This document shows, piece after piece, positions 43,794-55,003 of a stretch of DNA of 64,000 nt. Numbering within the stretch: position 1 is the first letter of the stretch; every line of letters begins with the position of its first letter. The DNA is from Macrotis lagotis (taxonomy: Eukaryota; Chordata; Mammalia; Peramelemorphia; Peramelidae): positions 227,573,157 to 227,637,156 of the forward strand of contig NC_133661.1 of the NCBI RefSeq assembly GCF_037893015.1, read 5' to 3'. A program made the translations under genes and the position numbers. Under the pieces are notes generated by a model. It was not told the origin of the DNA and did no database searches. It was given only the letters and a program-made list of their open reading frames with translations.

Positions 43794-46408
43794 AAAAAAC
43801 ATTACAATAGTCATGTTGTAAAAGTAAACATAACCGCCCCCCCCAAGACAAAGAAAGAGAAAACTCAGGAAAAATAAAGTGAGAAAAGGTAAGCTTTAAG
43901 TCTGTATTCAGACACCATCATCCCTGTCTGTCAAATGAATCACATTCTTTATCATAAGTCCATTAGAAAAATTTCTTCAATAATTGTTCCCACAGTTGCT
44001 ACTGCTAGCTTTATTTCCCTCCTTTCTATTCCCCCACCTGCACTTATTTTAACTACATTATTATCCCTGCCCCTGCCTGCCCTTCCTCAAAAGTGTGTTC
44101 TATCTAAGCTCTTCCCTGATCTTCCCTCCCTTGTCACCTACCCCTTTTCCTCTCCCCTGTCCCCTTTCTCCCATCCCTTTCCTCTCCTATTTTCTTCTTG
44201 GTAAGATAGATTTCTTTACTCAGTTGAATGTGTATGTTATTCTCTCTCTGGGCCACTTCTGATGAGAATAAAGGCTCACTCCTTTCCCTTTCCCTTCCCT
44301 TTCTTCAACTCCCCTGGAAAAGCCTTCTTTTATGTGAAATAACTTAACCCATTCTATTTCTCCTTTTCCTTTCTCCCCCATTAACTTCACCTTTTTTAAT
44401 ATATTATACCTCCAAATTCAACTCCCTCCTCCACCTTGCTCATATCTGCTCCTTCTTAGTGTTCTAATAAATAAGAAGGTTGATAAGAGTTATCAGTATC
44501 ATCTTCCTATGCAGGAATACAAGGAGCTCATCATCATTGAATCCCTCATTTTCTCTTCCTGTCCACCTTATGTTCACCTGAGTCTTGTACTTGAAGATCA
44601 AACTTTCTGTTCAGCACAAGTCATTTTCATCTGGAAAGTTTGAAAGTTCAAAAGTTCCCTATTTCATTTAAAGTCCATAATTTTCCCCTGAAAGATGTTC
44701 AGCTTTACTGGGTAGTTGATTCTTGGTTGTAATCCATGTTCTTTTGCCTTCTAGAATATCATATTCCCAGCCCTCAATGTAGAATGGGCTAAATCTTGTG
44801 TTATTCTGACTTTGGCTCCAAAATATTTGGATTGTTCCTTTCTGGCTGCTTGCATTGTTTTCTCCTTGACTTGGGAATTCTGAAATCTGGCTACAATATT
44901 CCTGGGAGTTTTTCTTTTGGGTTCTCTTTCAGGAGGTGATCATAGATTCCCTCAATTTCTATTTTATGCTCTGCTTCTAGGATATCAGGGCAGTTTGGGA
45001 GAATTTTTTGAAAATATAACATGTAGGCTGTTTTTTTGGTCATGACTTTCAGGTACCCAAATAATTTTAAAATTGTCTATCCTAGATCTATTTTTCCAGG
45101 TCAACTGATTTTCTAATAAGATATTTCACATTTTCTTCTAGTTTTTCATTCTTTTTTTTTTTGTTTTACTGTTTCTTGATTTCTCACAAAGTCATCAGTT
45201 TCTCTTAGCTCCATGCTATATTTGAAGGAATTATTAGCTTCTTTTCCATCTGGCCAATTCTGGTTTTTAAGGCATCTTCTCCTTTTTTGGCCTTTTGAAC
45301 TGCTGTTTCCATTTGAACCAAACTAGTTTTTAAGATGCTATTTTCTTCAGTATTTTTTCATATCTCTTTTACCAAACTTCTGACTTGATTTTCATGATAT
45401 TCTTGGATCACTCATTTCTCTTCCAAATTTTTCCTTTACCTCCCTTTCTTGATCTTCAAAATCTTTTTTGAGCTTTTCCATAGCCTGAGACCAATTCATA
45501 TTTTTCTTGGAGGCTTTAATTGTAGGAACTGTGATTTTTTTATCTTCTGAGAGTGTATTTTGATTTTCCATAGGACCAAAGTACTTGTCAATGGTCAAAT
45601 TTTTTTTCTTCTGTCATTTACTCTTTCCTAGTCTATGACTTGATGTTAACTTTTTGTTAAGGTAGGGTTCTGCTTTCAGAGTGGAGTTCACACTTCCAAA
45701 CTTTTGAGGGTTTTTGCAGCTATACCTCCAGTGGTCCTGCAAGTTCTCACTTCCTCCAAGGTCTAATGAGAGGCTCTGACTGCTCTCCTGGCCTGTGCAC
45801 TGGACTGTGAATGACCACAAGCACTGCCCCGGAACTGTAGGGAGGGTCCCCTGCTCTGCTTCTGCTCCTTTATGTTGAGACTGGGACCCCAGATTAGGAC
45901 CCAGATCTGAATATGGGCAAAGCAAGAGAGTCCTGCCTCAGGGATAACAAAGAGACCTCTGCAATCTCCCCCGATCCCTTAGCATCTGTGGGAAGAAGGC
46001 TCTGGAAGCAACTGCTGAGTGGCTCCCTGTCTGCTCCAGTTGTCTGGGATTGGGTCTGTGCTGAGGCCTGCACTGGACTTAGCTGCCCACGCTTTGGTGT
46101 GATAGTTTTCCTGTTGAGCTTCCCAACTGTCCTCAATCTTTGGGCTGAAAGGTCTGGAAGCATCCACTGCCATGGACCCAGGCATCCCCAGGGACCCAGA
46201 TGGGCTGTCACGGGCCCTTTCTAACCCTAGTACAACAGACCCTTCCTGCAGATCTTCCAAGTTATCTTGGGCTGGAAAATTGTTTCTCTTAGTCTTTTTT
46301 TGGGTTCTGCCACTCTAGAATTTGGTTAGTTATTATTTAGAGGTATTTGGAGAGATTTTGGGGAAAAGCTCATGGAGTCCCTCTCTTTACTCCATCATTT
46401 TAGCCCTA
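43794..46408 (-). mobile_element. HAL1-C: minus-strand ORF1-only LINE, main part
   Basis: Antisense 3' UTR (43794-44640, C/T-rich), ORF1 (44640-45590), 5' UTR (45600-46408) ending CTTTACTCCATCATTTTAGC, the complement of the usual LINE start. No ORF2 between ORF1 and the 3' UTR. It lacks the SINE at the position where A and B have it (near 44100: the minus strand runs from GATAGAACACAC directly into TTTTGAGGAAGGG). Confidence 0.72.
44640..45590 (-). pseudogene. L1-type ORF1p remnant in HAL1-C
   Basis: Minus-strand frames include NQNTLSEDKK...AMEKLKKDFEDQEREVKEKF (45598-45392), matching the N part of the A and B copies, and the C-terminal domain further left. Many stops; older than A and B. 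Confidence 0.6.
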
Positions 46409-46424
46409 CCTCTCATGACTTAAA

Positions 46425-47020
46425 AAAAAGGTTTTAAAAATTATTTTAAAATTTTCAGTTCCAAATTTTCTCCCTCTCTTTCTAGTCTACACATTGAGAG
46501 GGCAAGCAATATGATACTCATACAAGTGAAATCATGCAAAATATATTTCCATATTGGCCATGATGGGGGGGAAAAGAAAAATAAAATAAAAGTAAAAAAA
46601 ATATGCTTCAATCTACAGAGTTCATTAGTTCTCTCTCTCTGGAGGGGAACAGCATTTTTCATCATGACTTCTTTGGAAGTATCCAGGATCCCACTTTATT
46701 GATCAAAGTAGCTAAGTCTTCCATAGTTGATTATCATTTCTGTTGCTGTGTACTATGTTCTTCTCACTTTATACCAGTTCACAGAAATCTTCCCATGATA
46801 TTCTGAAACCATTATCTTCATCATACTATTATCCCATCACAGCCATACAGCATAATTTGTTTGGTCATGCCCCATATAGGCATTCCCTCAGTTTTTAATT
46901 TTTCCGCCACAACAAAAGACAACTGCTATAAATATTTTTATGCCTAAGTGTCTTTATTCCTTTTCATGGATTCTATGTGGGGTACAGACCTAGCAGTGCT
47001 GGTTCAAAAAGACATACAGA
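46425..47020 (-). mobile_element. L1 3' end, antisense
   Basis: AATTTTCTCCCTCTCTTTCT, then AATATATTTCCATATTGGCC, TTCTCACTTTATACCAGTTC and GGGGTACAGACCTAGCAGTG: 3' UTR then ORF2 end in antisense order. Confidence 0.7.
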
Positions 47021-47039
47021 ATATTAATTCAAGTTGATA

Positions 47040-47225
47040 AACCTGTTGAAAGAACCAAAAATATTCCAGAGAATTCTGCCCACAGATGGTAAGGGACTGG
47101 GGGAGATTGCAGAGGTCTTTTTGTTATCCCTGAGGCAGGACTCTGTTACTTTTCCCATATTCAGATCTGGGTCCCAATTTGGGGTCTCAGTCTCAAGATA
47201 AAGGAGCAGAAGCACAATAGAAAGA
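47040..47225 (+). mobile_element. HAL1/L1 5' UTR fragment, inverted relative to HAL1-C
   Basis: 47085-47221 is close to the reverse complement of 45855-45990 (for example GCAGGACTCTGTTAC against GAGAGTCCTGC), giving an inverted repeat of about 135 bp with ~1.1 kb between the arms. Confidence 0.65.
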
Positions 47226-47639
47226 ACCATAAAATTTCTGAAGCGGGATTATAGCAGAAAGCTTCGTTTGAGATTTTAAAAGGAAAGAAGGACCCACATT
47301 TGGGGTGAATTTTTACTTTATAGAAAAAGATAACTAAAAATTCAAGAAGGATGATGATAGTCAATGAAACTGACACAGGGCAGGCCTTAAATAGATGCTA
47401 AATGAATGAGTGAATCAATGAATGGAATTCCTAAATTTTTGTTACACAGAGCATTTTTGTGTGGTATGAAGGGGAAGGTGATCAGTGAAATAAAGTTTTC
47501 AACAATCATTCAAAATCTGATATCAGTGTAAGTATCCTTAAATCTACCTGATATTGCTCCTTCTTCCTAAAGCCCTACCTCTCACATTCAACACTGACAT
47601 ATTCTGGCTCACAGGATTAAAAGGGACATTCATGACCAT

Positions 47640-48075
47640 CTAGGGCATTATCTTCAACAGAGACTCAGATTGGTTACATGACTTGCTCAGAGTTACAACA
47701 GCAGACTATGGAGGAATTTGCAGCTCTATAGAGCTGGTGCTGGATCTGATTTAATTCTACTCTCCTTATTTTAAAAATAAGGAAGGACACAAAACTTTAA
47801 TCAAGAAGAACTGAGTTCAAATTATTATATCACTTGACTCGTAATATAAGCCAATGAGGTGGGTGACAATGTGTAACCCATTTCACAGTTGAAGAACCTG
47901 AGGCAGGTCACCCAGTTAGTAAGTATCTACGTTTGCATTTGAACAAGACTTCCTTACTCCAGGTCAATGCTTCATTTAACAAACCCAGAGAGCTTAAGTA
48001 ACTATCCAAATTGTTAAGTTAACAGAGATGGGATTCAAATTCAGATGTCATAATTTAATGCTCATCCTATTAACA
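47640..48075. repeat. Two or three MIR-type fragments in tandem
   Basis: 47640-47720 (ATGACTTGCTCAGAGTTACA), 47870-47990 (CCATTTCACAGTTGAAGAAC, then TTTGAACAAGACTTCCTTAC) and 47995-48075 (GATGGGATTCAAATTCAGAT). Confidence 0.5.
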
Positions 48076-48388
48076 GGGCTGAGAAAAACCCTGTCCTATT
48101 CTTTGTGAGTCAGGCAGCAGGTTGGACCCATCAAAGGATTTGAAATCTGTTATGGGAAAATCAGGTCAGTGTAAGAAAAATGTGCAATATATTAAAATTT
48201 CAAGCATTTGAAAAGAGAAAGATTGCAGACTAATGGCCACCACAGCTATTATTAAATATTTTCTAGGAATTCAGATAGACACCATTTTCTTTTCTCCCTT
48301 CTTAAGTCACCATGGAATAGATGCTTGTAGCTTCCAAAGCTTGCTTTGATTCACTTGACACCCGGATCTGCCTTCCTACATATCTCAC

Positions 48389-48479
48389 CATGTGTTTCTC
48401 CTTTGTTATGTTGATGGCTTTCCAATCAAAGGATGGTTGACTCTGTCCAATTCTGACAAGAGCAAACGAGTAATTTTGT
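48389..48479 (-). CDS. Internal coding exon (third from last) of an unidentified spliced gene
   Basis: On the minus strand a 91-nt segment lies between an acceptor ending TTCCACAG and a donor ATG|GTGAGA. It is open in the frame that exits in phase 0: one base completes the previous codon, then 30 codons follow, running from QNYSFALVRIGQ to TKEKHM. The phase-0 exit matches the phase-0 start of the exon at 32363-32471. The polypyrimidine tract is weak, with an A-rich stretch just upstream, so this is the least certain of the three exons. No repeat overlaps it. I do not recognise the protein and see no named domain. The preceding exon would have to end with two bases of a split codon; I found none in 48.5-64 kb. 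Protein or RNA-seq alignment would settle it. Confidence 0.62.
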
Positions 48480-49114
48480 CTGTGGAATGGTGTTTTTATT
48501 CCAAATTCTAGGGTTTATCAAAAGGGCCTTCTTTAATCTGTTTATAAAAATGACTTTAGGCCTTCAGCTAATTATTCTTATTTATTTATCATCTGTAGCA
48601 TTCCTGGGCATTTTTGGAACCAAAGGAGATGCTTCTATGATAGAAAAGATAATGCAATGCATAAAGCACTATGTGAGAGGAAAGATACATCTCACAGCTC
48701 AGAAATTCCCAACTTTTCCCTTTAATTGCTTTGAGAGTAAAAGAGGTCATCAGTTCTGTACCCATTTAAGTTCCATAGTAAAGTCTCATTTTGTGGAGCA
48801 AATAGCTTGAATCTCTAATTGCATTCCACTTTTTGTGGTTATTAGGGAGGGGAATGGTGGGAGGAAGTGGATGTTTACATTAGAAGTAAACTAAAGCAGT
48901 ATGTTCTACATAGAAATCAATAACACAGGTTAAGGTTTTCCTCCCTGAAATAATATTCAATGAGCATTGCTAAATCTTCCAAGAACACACTGTTCAAAGA
49001 CACAGAAGCTGACAGGGAATTAAGATGACAGAAGTCATCAGACTGCCTAACAATAATCATAATAAAAGTTCCCCTTTATGTGGTACATTGTAATTTACAC
49101 AACACATTTTCACG
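48480..49114. other. Upstream intron, no repeat or gene recognised
   Basis: The 107-codon plus-strand frame 48487-48810 starts beside the exon acceptor on the other strand and shows no motif. Treated as chance. Confidence 0.4.
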
Positions 49115-49487
49115 TCCATTTTTCTCTCCTCACCTTTCTGACTCTGCCTTCTTCCAAACTTCTCTATTACTCTCAAGGGTATAATTATTTTCCTAGTCAC
49201 TTACCTAGGTCACAAAAACCTAGGTGTCAGTTATCCTCTATTCTTCACTCATGCCTGACCCACCCTATCTAAGCTGTAACATCACCACTTCTACCTTCCC
49301 AACATCTTCTGTATATGTCCCCTTGTTTCTACAACCACAATCACTGCCCTGGTAGAGGTGCTTATCATTGTACTTGTGAAAAACTACTGCAATGACTAAA
49401 TTCTTCCATGTTTCCTTCATTGGATTCTAGTCCATGCCTCACTGATCTGCCAATGTGATCCTCCAATGAATTGCAGACCTAACCATG
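49115..49487 (+). mobile_element. L2 LINE 3' fragment
   Basis: TCCTCTATTCTTCACTCATG, then CTGCCCTGGTAGAGGTGCTT, AACTACTGCAATGAC and GATCCTCCAATGAATTGCAG: the L2 ORF2-end/3' UTR order. The MAR1 SINE at 49488 interrupts it. Confidence 0.6.
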
Positions 49488-49690
49488 CTATTTATTATTC
49501 AGTCATTTTTCAGTTGTGCCTGAAGCTTTGTGACCCTATTTGGGGTTTTCTTGGCATTACTGGAGTGACTTGCCATTTTCTTCTCCATTTACAGATGAGG
49601 AAAACTGAAGAAAAAGGTCAAGTGACTTGCCCAACTAATAAAGGTCTGAGGATGAATTTGAATGTAATTAGTATGCCTATCTTTCCACAA
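49488..49690 (-). mobile_element. MAR1-type SINE
   Basis: Antisense tail TTCAGTCATTTTTCAGTTGT, GGGGTTTTCTTGGCATTACT, then TTACAGATGAGGAAAACTGA. Confidence 0.8.
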
Positions 49691-49699
49691 TCCCTTGGA

Positions 49700-50545
49700 T
49701 ATTGATTTTTGTAATTTTTTTTGCTCATCTTTGCCAATTTGTAGATTATGTGAAATGAAACCTCTGGTTTTTTCTTACTATCAGTAATTTGGAGCATTTT
49801 TCACATAGTATTGCAAATTGTTCAGTTCTTTTGAGAAGCATTTGTTCACATACTTTGACCATTTGTCTATGGGGAACAGCTACTAGTCACTTATAAATAT
49901 ACATATATGTTAAACTATTGTTATCAGTGCATTTTCAATTTCAAAATGTCACTTTCAATTTCCTTCTTGCTTTTTAAAGCATTTTTATCCTTTAGCTACT
50001 TTAATATTTTAAATACTTTTAATTCTTTACATTTTTTCAAATATTTTAATAATTTTTAAGGTGGCCCTGTTACCACTAATTCCCTCTTTCCACCTGATAT
50101 TCATTCCAGCTGGTCATCTATAACATTTCTGTTACTTTCTAATATAGTACATTTCCAAATGGCATCTGTTCATGCAAGTATTATATTGAGAGCATCCTAT
50201 TCATCATTTCTTACAATAGAATAGCATTTCATCTTAATCACATTCCACAATTTGTTTAGCTGTTCTCCAACTGATAGGCATCCCCTCAATCTTCAGTTCT
50301 TTGCCATCAGAAAAGGTCTACTAAAAAATCACACATACACACACACACACACAAACACACACGTCTTTTTTCTTTCCTGTTTTTAATGTCTACTAGAATA
50401 TAGATCTGTTAGTGGTTGGTCAAAGGATAGGCATGGTTTTATATCCCTTTGGGAGACTCTTACCTCCTACAGGAAACTTCCCTCAAAACTTGTTAATTTT
50501 CATACTTTCTCCTTGATTATTTTAAAATTTATCCTGAAGTATCAA
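49700..50545 (-). mobile_element. Antisense L1 ORF2 end and 3' UTR fragments
   Basis: 49780-49890 is an ORF2 piece (TTGGAGCATTTTTCACATAG; GACCATTTGTCTATGGGGAA). 49960-50545 starts again at the 3' UTR and runs to TGGTTGGTCAAAGGATAGGC. A (CA)n lies at 50333-50362. Confidence 0.55.
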
Positions 50546-50559
50546 TTGTAAAGTTGCTT

Positions 50560-50690
50560 CTCTGTCGTCTTCCTCTTTAGATTGTAAGCCCCTGGAGAGC
50601 AAGATTTATCTTTTACCTTGTTCTGAATCCCTAGTGCTCAGCAGAGTGTTGGAATCATAGTTCGTAATTAATAAAAGTCAACTGAGATCC
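50560..50690 (+). mobile_element. L2-like 3' terminus
   Basis: GATTGTAAGCCCCTGGAGAG, then AATCCCTAGTGCTCAGCAGA and TTAATAAAAGTCAACTGA. Confidence 0.6.
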
Positions 50691-50692
50691 AT

Positions 50693-51195
50693 CATTCTCA
50701 TCAGAAATAGCTCAAAGAGGAAATAACATATACAGCCAATAGAGTATAGATATCTATCTTACCCTAGAGGAAAAAGGAGAAGAAGGGATGGGAGAGGGGA
50801 AAAGGGGAAGGAGATAAGGTGTAGGTGATAGAAGAGAGGGAGGACTTGGGGGGAGGATAGTCAGATACAACACATATCTGAGCAGGGACAGGGTGAAAGG
50901 AGAGAGAGAACAGAATAAATAGGAGTGAGGAGGAATAGAATGGAGAGAAATACAGTTTACAATAGTAACTGTGGGAAAAAATATTGAAGCAACTTCTCTG
51001 ATGGACTTATGATAAAGAATGCAACCCATCTCAGAGACAGAGTTGATGGTATCTAAATACAGACTGAGGTATTTCTCTCATTTCACTTCTCTTGAAGTTT
51101 CTTTATCTTTTTTTGGGGGAAGAGGGCTTATGTTTACTCTCAAAAGACTACTAAGTAATGTGAAAATAAATGAATAAATCATTATAAAGGGCAAA
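50693..51195 (+). mobile_element. HAL1 3' UTR fragment without the captured SINE
   Basis: Matches the 3' UTR of HAL1-A and -B (CATCAGAAATAGCTCAAAGA ... GATGGACTTATGATAAAGAA). At the SINE site it reads CAGATACAACACATATCTGA straight into CAGGGACAGGGTGAAAGGAG: an empty site. Confidence 0.75.
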
Positions 51196-51257
51196 AAAAT
51201 ATTCCACTGACTGACTGATTATATCTACACTTCTTTTTATGTCTTTTGTCTTAACAG

Positions 51258-51512
51258 GTTTTTTGATTGTTATGCAAGCATGTCCTACTCTTTATGATCC
51301 TATTTGGGATTTTCTTGGCAAAGATATGAGAATGGTTTGCCATTTTCTTCTCCAGATCATTTTACAAAATAGGAGACTAAAGCAAATAGGGTTAAGTGAC
51401 TTGTTTTGAGTCACAAAGGTAATGTCTGAGACTGGATTTGAAGTCATGAATATGAGTCTTCCTGATTCTAAGGCCAGTGTTCTCTATCCATTGCATCAAC
51501 AGAGGCTAGTTT
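51258..51512 (-). mobile_element. MAR1-type SINE
   Basis: Antisense: ATCCTATTTGGGATTTTCTT, GTTTGCCATTTTCTTCTCCA, ending near the tRNA-like head at 51505. Confidence 0.8.
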
Positions 51513-51564
51513 TAAATCACCAGCTATCTTACCTCTCCTAAAATCTCCAAACTAATCACTACTT

Positions 51565-51715
51565 TTTTGACTCAGAAGACCTGGGTTCAAGTTATAGCTC
51601 AGCTACTTAAAACCTATATGACTTTGGATGTTAGCCTCTCTGATTTCCTAATCTGTAAAATCAGGAGTCTGAGCTAGATAGTCTCTAGAATCTCTTCCAA
51701 CTCTATATCTATTAA
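51565..51715 (+). repeat. MIR-type element
   Basis: AGAAGACCTGGGTTCAAGTT, then GATTTCCTAATCTGTAAAAT and CTCTTCCAACTCTATATC. Confidence 0.65.
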
Positions 51716-51764
51716 CTAATAACAAGAGTGGGATAATCTACAGGCATTTTCACCTACCAATGAG

Positions 51765-52125
51765 CATTCATTAAGCTCCTATCATGTGCAGAGAACTGTG
51801 TGATAGGAAGAAGGGATGACAAAAGTGACAGTCCCTAAAACTTAGGAAATGTACACAGCCAAGGAAAAGATATGAAAAGATACAAAAAAAACAGACACAA
51901 AGTCATTTGGATGGAAGAACACTGGCAGCTAGGGAGATGAAGAAAGGAATGATGGAGACTAAGTTTAGACCTGAAGGAAACAAAAGAATTCTGAGAGCCA
52001 GAGGTGAAGGCATTCCAAACAGCCTATGCAATGACAGGGGAGATGGAATATCTTTAGGAATAGTAAAGCGGTCTATTATGGCTAGATGGTTGTTGGGGGA
52101 GGGAGAAGAGGGAAAGGGAGGGAGG

Positions 52126-52164
<39 letters not shown>

Positions 52165-52550
52165 GTGTGAGATAGAGAAGGGGGGTGATGTATAATCAAG
52201 CTGGAAAGGTAGCCCAGGAAGGGTTAATACCAAAAAAGTTTTGGTGTGAGAATAGAGAAGGGATAGGTGGGAGATATACTGGGGGAAGTAGAATTGATGA
52301 GATTGAGCAACTTGATTAGAAATGGGGAATGAATGAGAATAAAGAGTGGTTGAAGACCATGTGATTGCAAACCTGGCTGTAAGGAGGATGGAATTCTTGA
52401 CAAAAATAGGTAAGTTAGGAAGAGGATCTGGGAAGAAAGTTAATGACATCTCTTTTGGACATGTTGAATCAGAAGTCAATGACTCTAGTGCTTCTACCAA
52501 TGGGGAAGGGGAAGGGGAAGGGGAGGAGAGATGTTGGTTTGAAGTCCTCA
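51765..52550 (+). mobile_element. L2 LINE 3' region, long
   Basis: In order: CATTAAGCTCCTATCATGTG, the 'gagaactgtgtgatagg' part, GTGAAGGCATTCCAAACAGC, GTAAGGAGGATGGAATTCTT and CTCTTTTGGACATGTTGAAT. A (GA)n at 52131-52161 and GGGGAA repeats at 52500-52525 are later expansions. All frames here are spurious. Confidence 0.6.
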
Positions 52551-52619
52551 GTCACTGTGTTACTCATAGGATGGGAGGTTGATGCAATCTTTTGGAGTTA
52601 AAAATTGGAGGTAGAAACT

Positions 52620-53290
52620 TCCTTGCACTGAGTACCTTAAATATCAATCTGTTACCAGACCTTGTTGATTCTACCTGCATAATGTCTCTTGTATTCTGAC
52701 CCTGTAGTCTTCTTGGTACAAGCTTTCACCACAAAATGCCCACAGTAATGCTTCATGTTCCTAAGCTGTAAAATAGAACTTGTAATACTCACATTACCTA
52801 CCATAGAGCACTGTTGTGAAAGTCAAATGAAATAACAAACGCAAAGCACCCTCTGACCATAAAAATCTCCAATAACTACTAATTATTGTTATTACTACTA
52901 GCAGCACTAAATACGAATATCAACTTTTATTAAAACAAACAAACAAAAAAAGGCAAAATAGACTTTGACTTTAGCTATGGCTGCAGTTTAGCCAAAGTCA
53001 ATGAAAGAGTAAGTCACTTTAACCTCTGAGTCTCACTTTATTCCTTTCCAAAATTAAGAGGCTGAATTAGATGATTTCTTAGGTCTCTGAAGTTCTGACT
53101 TTACACTACCTGGCCAAGCACACTACAAAATTGGGTTTATTTCTTCCAGAAAAATATGTGATCTAGTGTAAAGATGAGTTTGAGTAAGAAAAGCCTGAAT
53201 TTAAGTCCCTAATTTGCCATTTTCTAGGTATGTGATTGTAGACAAATTATTAAAGGCTGCCGAGTCTCACTTTTCTCTTTTGAAGAACAG
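52620..53290 (+). repeat. Cluster of L2 and MIR remnants
   Basis: 52640-52735 L2-like (CTGTTACCAGACCTTGTTGA). 52750-52860 MIR (GCTGTAAAATAGAACTTGTA). 53010-53105 MIR 3' part (GAGGCTGAATTAGATGATTT). 53180-53290 MIR 5' part (GAATTTAAGTCCCTAATTTG). All decayed. Confidence 0.45.
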
Positions 53291-53299
53291 GAATTGCTA

Positions 53300-54620
53300 A
53301 GACAGTCAGTTAAGGGAGGTATGCAAAACCATTCCCTAAACCACAAGATGTTTTTCTATTTGTTTGGTTTCTGTCTCTTATTCTTTCCTCACATTCCCCT
53401 CTCATACTCTTTGCCTTTAATATTCTCTTATTCCCTCTCATATTCTCTCACATCTCCCATATTCTTTTATTTGCTCTCTTGTTTTCTTCTTTCATTCTTT
53501 CTCCTCTCCCTACATACCCTGTTCCCAAACTAAGACTTTTTGAAACATACTATGTATGCACATACACACATATATTTATGTTGTAATTATATTAGATATA
53601 TTATATATATGTATATTATCTCTATTTTTAAGGAGAGTAGAATTATTATTAGCTTAAGGTTCAATTATTTCACTCTAAAAAAGAAGCAGAAAAGCAGGGA
53701 CAATTCAGTATATGGTTAACTTGAGCCTTCTAGCCTTCCCAATCAACAACCAGAGGTCTTACATGGTTTTTGGGTCCCTCCTACCCCAAACTAAGTGGGT
53801 AAACAATATCATTCCTGTCTCTTGGCATGAACTGAAAAATACCTTATAATCCTAAGGAATGTCACATACCAATGGCCCTGAACTCTCGTGACAGATGGGT
53901 AAGGAGAATTTTTAAAAGTTTCTGAGTTTCCTTTGAGATGAGAGACTAAGCAACATTAGAGATTGGAAATGTTTTAGTTTCAAAAGGTCACTGTAAGCAA
54001 AATTTACAGCAAAAATATGTGTCTGGAACACCTCGTGATCAGGGCAACTTACTAGCGTGAAGAACAAAAGTTGTAACACTGGTTGCTGATAACTCAGAGA
54101 TGTGGGTGTTATGGACATTCAGTGCTCAAAGACATGCTATGTTTGAGGTACAAAAATTAAAAAGAAAGATTTTTAAAAAAATTTTCCCTCTTTCTTTTGT
54201 ATCACATCAGTAAAGTAGTACCAGCAGAGATTTTTTTAACTGATTTGGTAATTCAGGTTTAGGATACTAATGGACTGAAATTTATTCATGGTTGGGCATG
54301 GTAGTACATGCCATTAATTCCTACTATTGGAAAGGTTGGGGTAGGTGGTTTCAAGAATTCTGAGCTAAAGTAGGACTAAAACCAATCCAGAGGGCACAAT
54401 AAATAAAATCAATATTAATATGGTGAGCCCCCTGGAGTGACCTGTCACCAGATTGCCTATGGAGAGACAAAGCAGCCCAAATGGATTAAAGAAACCCATA
54501 ACACCAACAACAATAAACTTCTGTAATGATCAATATTCACACAGAGACTTAACTATACTTCTAGCTTGGAGGAGATAGGCAGAACTAGACTCAAAATAAC
54601 AAAAATAAAAATCCTATTAT
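53300..54620. other. Unassigned stretch
   Basis: Pyrimidine-rich tract 53350-53525 with repeated CTCATATTCTCT-like motifs, TA-rich run at 53590-53620. A donor-like site at 53870 was tested as an exon and rejected. Confidence 0.4.
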
Positions 54621-54630
54621 GAAAAGTCAA

Positions 54631-54855
54631 GTTGTTGTTGTTGGTAGTGGTGGTGGTGTTGGTGTGCAATTGTTTTTCAGTTGTGTCTGACTCTCTTCGA
54701 CCCCATCTGGGATTTTCTTGGCAAAGATACAGGAGTGGTTTGACTACCATCTACAGCTTATTTTACAGATAAGGAACTGAGGCAAACAGGGTCAGATTCA
54801 AACTCAGGAAGAAGAGTCTTCCTGAAACTAGTCCAAGCACTCTATCCATAATTTT
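54631..54855 (-). mobile_element. MAR1-type SINE with (GTT/GGT)n expansion
   Basis: Antisense: GTTGTTGTTGGTAGTGGTGG, then TTTTCAGTTGTGTCTGACTC and ATTTTCTTGGCAAAGATACA. The triplet run replaces the usual (AAC)n tail. Confidence 0.82.
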
Positions 54856-55003
54856 GAGGTAGAAAAGAAAAATGGAATAAGCCCTGCAGAGTTTGTGGAA
54901 TCAGAGGATTTATAGCAGAAAGGGTCCTGAGCAAGCTAACCCAGTGTTCTCTAATTTTTTGGTCTCAAGATCTCTTTCACATTTTTAAAAATTGCTGAGA
55001 AGG

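Noticed and set aside
45913..46260. Overlapping 93-105-codon frames on both strands
   Set aside because: All in the GC-richer 5' UTR of HAL1-C, which is open in several frames by composition.
52054..52500. 148-codon minus-strand frame
   Set aside because: Within an L2 relic and a (GA)n tract; the SLSLSL run is the microsatellite.
53870..53940. Possible minus-strand exon ending CCATTG|GTATGT
   Set aside because: In the phase needed to join the exon at 48479 it would create TGA at the junction; acceptor is poor.
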